Shown: in pieces, positions 27,968 through 37,065 of the stretch
Layout: every line of letters begins with the position of its first letter
How positions within the stretch are numbered: the first letter of the stretch is position 1
Assembly: GCF_030161895.1 (NCBI RefSeq)
Contig: NZ_BSVB01000001.1
Span: forward strand, 434,001-498,000
DNA from: Pseudolysinimonas kribbensis
Lineage (GTDB): Bacteria > Actinomycetota > Actinomycetes > Actinomycetales > Microbacteriaceae
Length of the DNA: 64,000 nucleotides
Direction: 5' to 3'
Program-made: the position numbers and the translations under genes
The notes under the pieces: model-generated
Databases searched by the model: none
Seen by the model: the letters and a program-made list of their open reading frames with translations, nothing else
What the model was told of the DNA's origin: nothing

Positions 27968-29398
27968 GCCTTGCTGGGAACCGCGTCCCACTGCGGTGGA
28001 TGCCGACGGTCCCAGTGCAGGCGCCGCTCCAGCTGCGCGCCGATCGCGAGCAGCACGTGCTCGCCCCCGGCCGGCCGATGAGCTGCACGCCGAGCGGGAT
28101 GCCGTCCTCGGTCTGCGAGACCGGCAGCACGATCGCCGGCAGCCCGGTGGCGTTCACGAACGAGGTGTACGGGGTGAACCGGCACTGCTGCGCGAAGTTC
28201 TCCTCGGCGTCCTCGACGTCGTACCAGCCGAGCGGCCGCGGGGTCATCGCGAGCGCGGGCGTGAGCACGGCGTCGTACGCCGAGAGCTGTGTGATGAGCC
28301 GCCGCTCGTACTGCGCGACCCAGCGCAGCGCGCCCGCGAGCTCGGCGCCCGTCACAGCGCGTCCGCGGCGGATGAGCCAGGCGGTCAACGGTTCGACCGC
28401 GTCGAGCGCCTCGTCGGGCACCGGGATCGCGCCGGCGCCGCCCTGCCAGAGGGTCGTGAAGGCGGGCGCGTAGCCCTCCTCCGGCGCGAGGCGCAGCTCC
28501 TCGACGCCGTGGCCGAGGGCATCCAGCTCGCGCAGCGCCAGGTCCAGCGCGGAGCGCAGGGCGTCGTCGAGCGCGATGTCGTAGGCGAGCGACCACGGCG
28601 AGTCGATCGTCACCGCGAGCTGGTAGCGGCCCTCGCCGCGGACCGCCGCGTTGAGGTAGGCGCCGCCGTCCCACGCGGGCGCCTCGGTCGCCCAGGCGTA
28701 CGGGCCGCCGTCGACCATGGCGTCCAGCAGCAGGGCCGCGTCGGAGACCGTGCGCGCGATCGGGCCGGGCACGACGAATCCGCCGAGGCTGTCGAAGCCG
28801 GCGCCGGCAGGGATCCGGCCGCGCGAGGGCTTGAGTCCGACGAGTCCGTTCGAGGCGGCCGGGATGCGGATGGATCCGCCGCCGTCGGACCCGGGCGCGA
28901 CCGGAAGGAGGCCCGCCGCCACCGCCACGGCCGCTCCCCGCTCGAGCCGCCGGCGCCGAGCGTGGTGTCGTACGGGACGCGGGCCGGACGGTTCGCGAGC
29001 GGCTCGGTGTAGCTCGGGAGTCCGAACTCGGGGGTGTTGGTCTTGCCGAGGCTCACCGCGCCCGCGTCGTCGAGCACCCGGACCAGCTCGTCCGACTCGT
29101 CGGGCACGTTGTCGCGCAGGAGGCGCGATCCGAACCGGGCGGGCACGCCGGCGCGGCGCCAGAGGTCCTTGTCGCCGAGCGGGAGGCCCCACAGCGGCAG
29201 CGCCGTCGGGAGGCCGGCGACCTCGCGCGCACGATCGCGGGCGCGGTCGGCCGTGACCGTCACGAACGCGCCGAGGTCGGCATCCAGCCGCTCGATCCGC
29301 TCGAGATAGTGCTCGGTCAGCTCGAGCGGTGTCAGTTCGCCGCGCCGGAGCCGGTCCAGCTGCTCGAGGGCGGTGAGGTGATGCAGCTCGGATGCCAC
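27964..29398 (-). CDS. Amidase-signature-family amidase
   Basis: Ser-Ser-Lys hydrolase of the amidase signature family (GatA-like); substrate unknown. Catalytic lysine in PLGDKDLW (Lys77); GAGGSSGGAAVAVA (about 148-161) and GSDGGGSIRIPAA carry the serines. Restored length is 478 residues. Two frame breaks: 28936-28939 (CCCC for CCCCC, restoring GGSSGG) and 28064-28068 (CCCCC for CCCCCC, restoring RPGGEHVLLAIGAQLE). No gatB or gatC is adjacent, so a role in tRNA amidation is unlikely. The stop lies inside the SIP iron box. Confidence 0.88.
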
Positions 29399-29436
29399 GG
29401 GTTCAGCCTACGAACCCCGCCCGCGCCGCCGCCGGG

Positions 29437-29465
29437 TTGACATCCCCGACGTGCCATGGTTCATT
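29437..29465 (+). promoter_or_regulatory. Promoter of the gntR-ABC operon
   Basis: TTGACA (29437-29442), 17-nt spacer and TTCATT (29460-29465). The predicted start is at or within 3 nt of the ATG at 29475, and there is no Shine-Dalgarno, so the transcript is probably leaderless. Confidence 0.6.
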
Positions 29466-29480
29466 AGTCAAGTAATGAAC
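29459..29480. promoter_or_regulatory. GntR (YtrA-type) operator
   Basis: Perfect arms GTTCATTA and TAATGAAC separated by GTCAAG. The palindrome covers the -10 region and the start codon of gntR, so binding of the encoded regulator would repress its own operon. Confidence 0.75.
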
Positions 29481-29833
29481 CCCATAACCGAGGCGCGCGC
29501 CATCTTCCTGCAGATCGCAGAGCAGATCGAGAACGACATCCTCTCGGGCGCGCACCCGGAAGAGACCCAGGTCCCCTCGACGAACGAGTTCGCCGCCTTC
29601 CACCGCATCAACCCGGCGACCGCCGCGAAGGGCGTGAACCTGCTCGTCGACCGCGGGATCCTCTACAAGAAGAGAGGGATCGGCATGTTCGTCGCCGAGG
29701 GCGCCCGCGCCCGCATCATGGCCACGCGCCGCGAGGACTTCCGGGAGCAGTACGTGCTCCCCTGCTGGCGGAAGCCGACAAGCTCGGCATCAGCCCGACC
29801 CAGATCGCCGACATGATCCGAGGAGACAAGTGA
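29475..29833 (+). CDS. GntR-family regulator, YtrA subfamily
   Basis: 119 residues after frame restoration. N-terminal winged HTH (IFLQIAEQIENDILSGAHPEETQVPSTNEFA, INPATAAKGVNLLVDRGIL) with only a short C-terminal helical tail (LLAEADKLGISPTQIADMI), which defines the YtrA subfamily that controls ABC exporter operons. The frame breaks at 29759-29762 (CCCC for CCCCC). The TGA overlaps the GTG of the ATPase gene by 4 nt. Autoregulation through the palindrome over its start codon is inferred. Confidence 0.9.
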
Positions 29834-30717
29834 CCGACGACACCATCGTCCAGGCAGCCGGGCTGACCCGCCGATTCGGCGACGTGCTCGCCGTGGACGA
29901 CGCGAGCTTCGAACTGCAGGCCGACCGCATCTACGGCCTGCTCGGACGCAACGGGGCGGGCAAGACCACGCTCATGCACCTGCTGACGGGGCAGGACTTC
30001 CCGAGCGCCGGCGCGCTCGAGGTCTTCGGTCACGCGCCGGCCGAGAACGCGCACGTGCTGCAGCAGCTGTGCTTCATCAAGGAGAGCCAGCGCTACCCCG
30101 ACGACTTCCGCGTCAAGCACGTGCTGCGAAGCGCCCCGTGGTTCTTCGAGAACTGGGATGCCGACTTCGCCGAGCAGCTCGTCGACGACTTCCAGCTGCC
30201 GCTGAACCGGCGCATCAAGAAGGTCTCGCGCGGGCAACTGAGCGCCGTCGGCGTGATCGTCGGCCTCGCGAGCCGTGCCCCGCTGACCTTCTTCGACGAG
30301 CCGTACCTCGGTCTCGATGCCGTCGCTCGGCAGACCTTCTACGACCGGCTGCTCGCCGACTACGCCGAGCATCCCCGCACGGTCGTGCTCTCGACGCACC
30401 TGATCGACGAGGTCGCCGACCTGCTCGAGCACGTCCTCGTGATCGACCGGGGGCGCATCATCCTCGACGAGGGCGCGGACGAGCTCCGCGAGAGCGCGAC
30501 CACCCTCGTCGGAGCGCGCGCGACGGTCGACGCCTTCGTCGGGGCGCGCGACGTGCTGCACCGCGACGGGATCGGCGGCCTCACCTCGGTGACCGTGACC
30601 GGCCTGACGGCCCCGGAGCGCCGAGAGGCGACCGCGTCCGGCATCGAGCTCGCGCCGGTCTCGCTGCAGCAGCTCGTCGTCCACCTCACCCGCTCGTCCG
30701 AGAAGGAGTTCGCATGA
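29830..30717 (+). CDS. ABC transporter ATP-binding protein (YtrB-like)
   Basis: 295-residue nucleotide-binding subunit: Walker A GRNGAGKTT (about 39-47), signature loop VSRGQLSAV in place of LSGGQ, Walker B LTFFDEP, and the H-loop STHLIDE. It pairs with the permease encoded next, and is co-translated with gntR upstream and the permease downstream (4-nt overlaps at both ends). Such systems usually export antimicrobial compounds or respond to envelope stress; the substrate is unknown. Confidence 0.93.
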   Translation: MTDDTIVQAAGLTRRFGDVLAVDDASFELQADRIYGLLGRNGAGKTTLMHLLTGQDFPSAGALEVFGHAPAENAHVLQQLCFIKESQRYPDDFRVKHVLRSAPWFFENWDADFAEQLVDDFQLPLNRRIKKVSRGQLSAVGVIVGLASRAPLTFFDEPYLGLDAVARQTFYDRLLADYAEHPRTVVLSTHLIDEVADLLEHVLVIDRGRIILDEGADELRESATTLVGARATVDAFVGARDVLHRDGIGGLTSVTVTGLTAPERREATASGIELAPVSLQQLVVHLTRSSEKEFA

Positions 30718-31469
30718 CCGCCGTCGCCCTCGCCCCCGTCCGCCGCCGCGGAGCGAGCCGCATCCGGAGCGTCGCCCGCCTGTACTTCACCAACCCGATG
30801 ACGATCGCCGTGACGCCGTTCATCGTGCTGGCGACAATCTTCCTGCTCAACATCGCGGTCTGGGGGATCATCGTGGTCGCGGCGCCCGGCGATCCGGATG
30901 CCGCCGACGGATTCAGCTACTCCGGCGCCAGCGCGTGGATCTTCTTCTACATGGCCGTCGTCGCGATCCAGGCGATGAACAACACGTTCCGGCTCGCGCT
31001 CGGCTTCGGCGCCACCCGCCGCGACTTCTATCTCGGCTCGACCCTGGTCTTCCTGCTGATGTCGGTGATCTTCACGGCGGCCATCACGATCCTCGGCCTG
31101 CTCGAGAACGCCACGAACGGATGGGGGCTCGGCGGGCACATTTTCACCCCCGTCTACTTCGGCTCCGGCTGGGCGGTGCGGATCCCCGTGATCCTCTGCC
31201 TGTTCCTCTTCTTCACCTTCACGGGGTCGGCATTCGGGGCCGTGTTCGTGCGGTGGGGACGCAACGGGCTGCTGATCTTCGGCGGCATCCTGCTGACGAT
31301 CGTCGTGCTCATCGGACTCGTCATCGCGCTCCTGGACGCCGGTGCGCAATTCGGCGCCTGGCTCGGGGCCAACGCGCCGTTCGGGCTCGCGCTGTGGAGC
31401 CTCGTGCCGAGTGCCGTGTTCTGGATCGCGGGGTTCCTGATCCTGCGCGGCGCCACACCGAAGAACTAG
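30714..31469 (+). CDS. ABC transporter permease of the gntR operon
   Basis: 251 residues with about six predicted transmembrane segments (for example MTIAVTPFIVLATIFLLNIA, LGSTLVFLLMSVIFTAAITIL, GLLIFGGILLTIVVLIGLVI). The cytoplasmic loop ALGFGATRRDFYLGS is typical of small ABC-2-like permeases where it contacts the ATPase. ATG 30714 overlaps the ATPase stop. Its TAG stop shares the CTAG at 31466-31469 with the convergent VOC gene. Confidence 0.88.
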   Translation: MTAVALAPVRRRGASRIRSVARLYFTNPMTIAVTPFIVLATIFLLNIAVWGIIVVAAPGDPDAADGFSYSGASAWIFFYMAVVAIQAMNNTFRLALGFGATRRDFYLGSTLVFLLMSVIFTAAITILGLLENATNGWGLGGHIFTPVYFGSGWAVRIPVILCLFLFFTFTGSAFGAVFVRWGRNGLLIFGGILLTIVVLIGLVIALLDAGAQFGAWLGANAPFGLALWSLVPSAVFWIAGFLILRGATPKN

Positions 31470-31950
31470 GCCGCCGCGCCGTCCGGACCCGAGCCGGCAC
31501 CGGGTTCGGTGCCGGCTCCCGCGCGTTCGTGGTGACGACCCACGGTGTCGTCCAGCTCCTGGAAGACGGTCACCTGCATCCCGTCGGGCGCCTCGGCCCG
31601 CGCGTTGAGGAGTTCCACGGGGTGCGGGTGGGCGGGGCGACCGGCGTCGCACCCGCGGCCTCGAGGTCGATCGCCGCGGCCACGGCATCCGTCACCTCGA
31701 AGGCGATCCGCACTCTGCCCGGGAACGGATGGGCCACCGGCCGGCCGACCTCGACCCGGTCGATGAACTCGATCTGGGCAGGGTTGGCGAGCTCGAGAGT
31801 CGCCGTCTCGATCGGCAGGATCGCGACGCGCGCCCCGCCCTCGGCCTCGTAGGCGTCCGCTTCGGGCAGGCCCAGCGCCTGCCGGTAGAAGGCGACGGCG
31901 GCATCGACGTCGTCGACCTCCAGCACGAGCCGCAGCTGTCGGGTGGTCAT
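31466..31950 (-). CDS. VOC-superfamily (glyoxalase/bleomycin-resistance fold) protein
   Basis: 161 residues after frame restoration. The vicinal-oxygen-chelate beta-alpha-beta units are recognisable: LRLVLEVDDVDAAVAFYRQALGL, then VRIAFEVTDAVAAAIDLEAAGA, ending MQVTVFQELDD plus a Gly-rich tail. The substrate is unknown. The frame breaks at 31609-31610 (GG for GGG; restores PWNSLNARAEAPDG). The last codons lie within a strong hairpin, and the stop overlaps the permease stop. It is the last gene of the minus-strand run from 34844. Confidence 0.8.
31491..31518. terminator. Hairpin between convergent permease and VOC genes
   Basis: GAGCCGGCACC and GGTGCCGGCTC form an 11-bp perfect stem with loop GGGTTC. 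It lies 22 nt after the permease stop and inside the 3' coding end of the VOC gene. There is no T-run, so it may work as a Rho-assisted or stabilising hairpin. Confidence 0.6.
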
Positions 31951-31966
31951 GGCGCTCTCCTCGCGT

Positions 31967-32548
31967 CTATCGCTTGAGGCTCTTCTGCAGCATGTAGGTG
32001 CCGAGCCAGCGGTCGAACTTGAAGCCGACCCTGCCCATGTGGCCGACCTCCGTGAATCCGAAGCGCTTGTGCATCGCGATCGACGCCTCGGCGCCGCGGT
32101 CGGCGATGACCGCGATGACCTCCTTCATGCCGGCCGTCTTCGAGCGCGTCAGCAGCTCGGCGAACAGCGCCGTGCCGAGACCCTTGCCGGTGGCGGCGGC
32201 GCGCAGGTAGATCGAGTCCTCCACCGTGTAGCGGTAGGCCGCCTTCGCCTTCCACGGCGAGACGTACGCGTACCCGAGCACCTGACCGCTCGGCGACACC
32301 GCGACGATCCACGGATACCCGCCCTGCTGGCCGTGCCGGAACTTGTCGCGGAACTCCTTCAGGGTCAGGGCGTCCTCGTCGAACGTGACCGTCGAGTTGG
32401 CGACGTAGTGGTTGTAGATCTCGCGCATGTCGGGCACGTCGGCGGCGGTCGCCTCGCGGATCTCGAACGAGAACTCCGGCTCCGGCTCCGGGGCCGGGCG
32501 GAGGTGGCGCGGCAGCTCGCGGCGCGGGTTGTACTCCTCCTCCAGCAT
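31967..32548 (-). CDS. GNAT-family N-acetyltransferase (phosphinothricin-acetyltransferase-like)
   Basis: 193 residues. The core resembles the PAT/YncA group: [20 protein letters not shown], the acetyl-CoA loop [19 protein letters not shown], and [30 protein letters not shown] proline/glutamate-rich extension of about 28 residues precedes it. The substrate is unknown. It starts at ATG 32548, 10 nt after the ung stop. In the raw sequence one missing base in ung makes the two read as a single open frame; I treat that fusion as false. Confidence 0.9.
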   Translation of the reverse strand: MLEEEYNPRRELPRHLRPAPEPEPEFSFEIREATAADVPDMREIYNHYVANSTVTFDEDALTLKEFRDKFRHGQQGGYPWIVAVSPSGQVLGYAYVSPWKAKAAYRYTVEDSIYLRAAATGKGLGTALFAELLTRSKTAGMKEVIAVIADRGAEASIAMHKRFGFTEVGHMGRVGFKFDRWLGTYMLQKSLKR

Positions 32549-32558
32549 GGGTTCGAGC

Positions 32559-33235
32559 CTACGGGCCCAGCCCCCAGTCCACAGGTGCGGCACCCCCTGC
32601 ACGAACAGCGCGTTGGCGCGACTGAACGGCCTCGAGCCGAAGAAGCCGTTCGACGCGGAGAGCGGGCTCGGGTGCGCGGAGGCGATCACCGGGGTGTCGC
32701 CGAGCAGCGGGCGCAGGGTGCCGGCATCCCGGCCCCACAGGATCGCCACGAGCGGGGTGCCGCGCGCGACGAGGGCGCGGATGGCGTGCTCGGTCACGGC
32801 CTCCCAGCCCTTGCCGCGATGCGAGCCGCTCGCCCCCGCCTGCACGGTGAGCGAGCGGTTCAGCAGCAGCACTCCCTGCCGCGACCACGCGCTCAGGTCG
32901 CCGTGCTCGGGGGTCGGGATGCCGAGATCGTCACGCAGCTCGCGGTAGATGTTCTGCAGGCTCCGCGGCACCGGTCGCACGTGCGGCTCGACCGCGAAGC
33001 TGAGCCCGATCGGGTGCCCGACCGTCGGATACGGATCCTGCCCGACGATGAGCACGCGCACGTCGTCGAACGGCTGCTCGAACGCACGCAGCACCCGCGA
33101 CCCCTCCGGCAGGTACCGGCGGCCCGCCGCGGTCTCCGCCCGCAGGAAGTCGCCCATGCGCGCGATGTCGCCCGCGACCGGCTCGAGGGCGCGCGCCCAT
33201 CCGGGGTCGACGAGCTCGGCGAGCGGTCGTGCCAC
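32559..33235 (-). CDS. ung: Uracil-DNA glycosylase, family 1
   Basis: Removes uracil from DNA in base-excision repair. Motif [21 protein letters not shown] and motif [12 protein letters not shown] are present, with LLLNRSLTV and [10 protein letters not shown] between. Restored length is 225 residues. GTG 33235 has GGAGG upstream. The frame breaks at 32593-32597 (CCCCC for CCCCCC); with the base restored it ends [14 protein letters not shown] as expected for the family, 10 nt before the GNAT gene. Confidence 0.95.
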
Positions 33236-33237
33236 GC

Positions 33238-33969
33238 TCAGGCCTCCAGGGTGCCGACGACGATCCCCGGCGCGTCGTCCAGCACGCGCCAGACGTTGCC
33301 CGACCCCGCGATCCGCAGGCCGTCGTCGTTGACCACCAGCACGGTGCCCTCGTCGATCGCGACGCCGCCCTCGACGAGCCCCGCCTCCGTGGCCGCGACC
33401 AGCCGGGAGAGCGTGCCCCACTGCGCGGCGTGCACGTCGACCGCGAGGTCCACGAGCCCGATGCCCTCGGCGACGGTGACCTCGTCGAGGTCCTCCGCGG
33501 TCTCGGCCGGGCAGACCGGCACGCCGTCGAGGCGCCAGCCGCCCACGATGGCCCGGTCGGCCGCGATCATGGCGCCGGCCGAGTAGCCGAGGTAGGGCAG
33601 CCCGTCCGCCACCAGCAGCCGGATCTCGTCGATGAGCGGCTGCACCGCCGCGAGGTACGCAGGGGTCAGTCCGCCGCCCACCACCAGCCCGTCGATGTCG
33701 GAGAGCACCGAGCTGGCGAACGTCTCGCCCTCCGTCACGATCGACACGATCGGCTGCGCGGAGGCGACCCGCTCGAACACGGCGGCGAACCCGACCGCGG
33801 CGTCCTCCTCCTCCGGGTCGAGCTCGGCGGGGTTCACGATCAGCAGCCCGAGCCGCGGGACCATCCGGCCCGACCCGGCGGCGCGCGCCGCCGCCTCCGC
33901 CACGAACTCGGCGAGCACGTCGCCGAACGTCTCCGCGCGCCAACCGCCGCCGACCAGGTGGATGCTCAC
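33238..33969 (-). CDS. Peptidase S51-like (dipeptidase E/cyanophycinase-related) protein
   Basis: 243 residues with the class I glutamine-amidotransferase-like fold of S51 serine peptidases. The nucleophile elbow is [23 protein letters not shown] forms the glycine-rich loop; a later His-containing segment ([13 protein letters not shown]) may supply the histidine. It may cleave small Asp- or beta-Asp-containing peptides, but specificity cannot be told. It starts at GTG 33969, two bases before ung begins at its other end, and 4 nt after the hydrolase gene. Confidence 0.82.
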   Translation of the reverse strand: MSIHLVGGGWRAETFGDVLAEFVAEAAARAAGSGRMVPRLGLLIVNPAELDPEEEDAAVGFAAVFERVASAQPIVSIVTEGETFASSVLSDIDGLVVGGGLTPAYLAAVQPLIDEIRLLVADGLPYLGYSAGAMIAADRAIVGGWRLDGVPVCPAETAEDLDEVTVAEGIGLVDLAVDVHAAQWGTLSRLVAATEAGLVEGGVAIDEGTVLVVNDDGLRIAGSGNVWRVLDDAPGIVVGTLEA

Positions 33970-33973
33970 CCGG

Positions 33974-34844
33974 TCATCCTCTCGCGAGCAGGAGGTCGAG
34001 GGCCGACGCGAGCCCGGCGAGCGCGGCGATGTGACCGGCGTCGTCGATCCAGCGCACCTCGGCGTGCGGCAGGCGGCGTGCCAGCAGCTCCGCGTGCGCG
34101 GGCGGGATGACGCGGTCGCGCCGGCCCTGGACGAGCACGACGGGCGCGACGACCGCCTCGAGCTCGATGCCCCACGGCCGCACGAACGCGACGTCGTCGT
34201 CGACCTGGCCGACCGGTCCGAACGCCGGCGCCCGCTCGCCCAAGTCCTCGCCGAGCCCCGCCCACTCCCCGCGAGGGCGGCCCAGTCGGTGTCGACGAAG
34301 CTGCCGGGATCGAACTGCTCGGTCTCGGCGTGCGCGAGGCGGGCCGCGCGGCCGCGGACCGCGGCGCGCAGGCCTGAATCGTCGGCCATGCCGTCCCACC
34401 AGGCGGGCGTGTCCTCGAAGGGGGCGACGCACGCGACCACCGCCACCCCCGCGACCCGCTCGGGCGCGAGCGCGGCGACGGCGAGCGCGTGCGGACCGCC
34501 GCCCGAGCCGCCGAGCTGCAGCATCCGGTCGATGCCGAGCGCGTCGGCCACCGCGATCGCGTCGCGCGCGGCGTCGACGACCCGGCGGCCGGGCAGCGGA
34601 TCGGCGCCGCCGTATCCGGGGCGGGTGAGGGCGATCATCCGGAGCCCGCGGTCGCGCGCGATCGTCAGGAGCGGCTCGTAGAGCGCGCCGGTGTGCGGCG
34701 ACTCGTGGTGCCAGACCAGAACCGGGTCGCCGCCCCCGAGCCGGTCGCGACCGGCCCGGTGTCGTCGACCAGCACCGTGCGTGCGTCAGGGACGGCGACG
34801 CGCCGCAGCGGCCGGGCGGAGTCGACCTCGTCGTCGGGAGCCAT
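33974..34844 (-). CDS. Alpha/beta hydrolase
   Basis: About 290 residues after restoring two bases. The fold shows HHESPHTG near the oxyanion region, the nucleophile elbow GGSGGGPHAL (Ser in GGSGGG), a late strand VVLVQGRRDRVIPPAHAE carrying the acid, and DDAGHIAAL with the catalytic His. Frame breaks: 34267-34270 (CCCC for CCCCC) and near 34751 (one C missing, restoring DRLGGGDPVLVWHH). The substrate is unknown. ATG 34844 is only 17 nt from the divergent MFS start. Confidence 0.82.
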
Positions 34845-34861
34845 GGGTCTAGTCTCCCCTC

Positions 34862-36355
34862 ATGTCCGGCACCCCCGCGCAGCGCAGCACGGTCGGCGCG
34901 ATCACCTTCCGGCTCGTCGGGTTCCTCTTCCTCGTCGAGCTGACCAGTGGCATCCTGCAGGGCTACTACGTGCCGCTCGTGACGCAGATCGCCGGCTCGC
35001 TGCACGTGACGACCGCCGACTACAACTGGACCGAGGCGGCGCAGCTGCTGGTCTCCGCCCTCGTCGTGCCCGTGCTCGCCAAGCTCGGCGACATGGTCGG
35101 CCACAAGAAGATCCTGCTGGTCTCGACGGCGGTCACGGCGCTCGCCAGCTGGGCGCTCGTGGCGAACGGAGGCTCGTTCGCGATCTTCCTCATCGCGTTC
35201 GCGGTGCAGGGCTTCTACGTCGTCTGGCTGCCGCTCGAGGTCGCCCTCATCTTCGACCGCGGGCGGCGCACCGGCACGGGCCCGTCGCAGACCCGTCGCG
35301 CGGCGGGCTTCCTCGTCGTCGCACTCGAGGCCGGGGCGATCATCGGCGCGCTCGCCTCGAGCAAGGTGTTCGCGGCGACCGGGCACTCCGTGCCGCTGAC
35401 GCTCATCGTGCCGGCGGCGTGCGTGACGCTCGTCTTCGTCGCGATCCTGTTCGGCGTTCCCGAGTCGGAGCCCGTGCCGGGCCGCACGCTCGACGTGGGC
35501 GGGTTCGTCATCCTGACCCTCGCGCTGCTGTTCATCACGGGCGGGCTCACGTTCCTGCGGCTCAACGGGCCGGCGAGCTGGACGGTGTGGGTGCCGATCG
35601 CCGTCGGGCTGGCGCTGTTCCTGCCGTTCGGGCGGTGGGAGCTGCGGCACCGGGACCCCGCGATCGACCTGCGCGTGCTCAAGCAGCCGAATATGTGGCC
35701 GGTGCAGCTGACCGCGGGGCTGTTCGGGATCAGCGTGCTGGGCGCGCAGATCCCGCTGTCGGCGTTCGCCGCGGCTTCGCCCGCGAAGGTCGGCTACGGC
35801 CTCGGCCACGATCCGGATGTCGTGTCGTACCTCATCGGCGTCTATCTCGTCTCGCTCATCGTCGGCGCCGTGCTCTTCCCCGTGTTCTCCCGGATCGTGA
35901 GCCCGCGCGCCGCGCTCATCGTCGCGGCGTTCCTGGTCGCGATCGGGTACCTGCTGTTCCTGCCGATGCACGACGAGCTGTGGCAGGTGATCACGAACAT
36001 GGTGGTCGCCGGCATCGGGTCGGGGGCGCTCGTCGCCTCGCTGCCGGCCGCCGCCGCGGCCGCCGCCCCGCGTGGGCAGTCCGGCATCGCCACCGGCCTC
36101 ACCAACACGACGAAGACGGTCGGCGGCGCGTTCGCCTCCGCGGTGTTCGGGGTCATCCTGCACGCCGGGTTGTCGGGCGACGTGTCGAGCGGAACGGGGC
36201 TCGGCAGCTACATGGCGGTGTGGACGATCTGCGGGGTCGGCGCGCTGGTCGCCGCGGCGCTGCTGTTCGTGGTGCCGCGCCTCGCGTTCGCGGACCCCGA
36301 GGGCGTCTCGGCCCCGGAGGTCGCCGCCGAGGCGGTGGCGGCCCCGCGCGACTGA
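34862..36355 (+). CDS. MFS transporter (DHA2-like, 14-helix family)
   Basis: 497 residues, intact. Multiple hydrophobic helices; the cytoplasmic loop after helix 2 reads LAKLGDMVGHKK, a variant of MFS motif A (GxLaDrxGrkr). Sequence order and length fit the DHA2 drug-exporter group, but no substrate can be inferred. A charged/Ala-rich tail ends the protein. It is divergent from the hydrolase gene and convergent with the LbH acetyltransferase, with a large inverted repeat between. Confidence 0.88.
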   Translation: MSGTPAQRSTVGAITFRLVGFLFLVELTSGILQGYYVPLVTQIAGSLHVTTADYNWTEAAQLLVSALVVPVLAKLGDMVGHKKILLVSTAVTALASWALVANGGSFAIFLIAFAVQGFYVVWLPLEVALIFDRGRRTGTGPSQTRRAAGFLVVALEAGAIIGALASSKVFAATGHSVPLTLIVPAACVTLVFVAILFGVPESEPVPGRTLDVGGFVILTLALLFITGGLTFLRLNGPASWTVWVPIAVGLALFLPFGRWELRHRDPAIDLRVLKQPNMWPVQLTAGLFGISVLGAQIPLSAFAAASPAKVGYGLGHDPDVVSYLIGVYLVSLIVGAVLFPVFSRIVSPRAALIVAAFLVAIGYLLFLPMHDELWQVITNMVVAGIGSGALVASLPAAAAAAAPRGQSGIATGLTNTTKTVGGAFASAVFGVILHAGLSGDVSSGTGLGSYMAVWTICGVGALVAAALLFVVPRLAFADPEGVSAPEVAAEAVAAPRD

Positions 36356-36409
36356 CCCGGCCCGCGCGACGCACTCGGCCGCGCGCGACCGACCCGGCCC
36401 GCCAGGCCG

Positions 36410-36477
36410 CGAGCGCCCACGTCCGCATCATGCGGGCGCCGAACACCGTGCCGGCGTGATGCGAACGTCGGCGCTCG
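36410..36477. repeat. Inverted repeat between convergent genes
   Basis: Arms of 24 nt at 36410-36433 (starting CGAGCGCCCACG) and 36454-36477 (ending CGTCGGCGCTCG) are complementary with three mismatches around a 20-nt centre. It occupies the gap between the MFS and LbH genes and could be a bidirectional terminator or a REP/MITE-like unit. Confidence 0.75.
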
Positions 36478-36488
36478 ATGCGCGTCGC

Positions 36489-37064
36489 TCACCAGGTGCG
36501 GTGCACGCTCGCCTTCGGGCCGGCGACGAGCGAACGCGGCGGCACGTCGGAGGCGACGACCGCGCCGGCCGCGACCACGGCATCCCGGCCGATGCGCACG
36601 CCGGGAAGGATCGTGGCGCCCGCGCCGATCCAGACGTTCTCCTCGACCTCGATCGGGGCGCCGGTCAGCCAGTCCCGCCGATCCCCCGGGTCGACCGGGT
36701 GGCTGACCGTGATGAACGTCGCCTTCGGCCCGACCATCGTGCCCGCACCGAGCCGGATGCCGGCGTAGTCCAGGAACGTGCAGCCCTGGTTGACGAACAC
36801 GCGCTCCGCGAGTTCGAGCCGCAGGCCGTGATCGGTGAAGAACGGCGGATAGATCGTGACCCGCGGCGGCAACGGGCGCCCGAGGATCTGCTCGAGCAGC
36901 TCGCCCTTGCCGGCCTCGTCGTCGAACGGCAGCACGTTCAGCCGCGACGTCAGGGCCGTGACCTCGAGCACCCGCCGGCTCATCGCGAGGAACTCGTCGC
37001 TCAGCGGCCGTGGATCGTCGGGCCCCGACTCGTCGTGGATGCGGAGGATCCGCCCCAGCGCCAT
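36489..37064 (-). CDS. Left-handed beta-helix O-acetyltransferase (maltose/galactoside type)
   Basis: 191 residues of the NodL/LacA/Maa type. Hexapeptide-repeat sequence begins after residue 90: FVNQGCTFLDYAGIRLGAGTMVGPKA, ITVSHPVDPGDR with the catalytic His, and VWIGAGATILPGVRIGRDAVVAAGAVV. It acetylates sugar or related hydroxyl groups with acetyl-CoA. The ATG at 37064 follows the SDR stop at 37066 by one nucleotide, so the two are an operon. Confidence 0.9.
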   Translation of the reverse strand: MALGRILRIHDESGPDDPRPLSDEFLAMSRRVLEVTALTSRLNVLPFDDEAGKGELLEQILGRPLPPRVTIYPPFFTDHGLRLELAERVFVNQGCTFLDYAGIRLGAGTMVGPKATFITVSHPVDPGDRRDWLTGAPIEVEENVWIGAGATILPGVRIGRDAVVAAGAVVASDVPPRSLVAGPKASVHRTW

Positions 37065-37065
37065 C

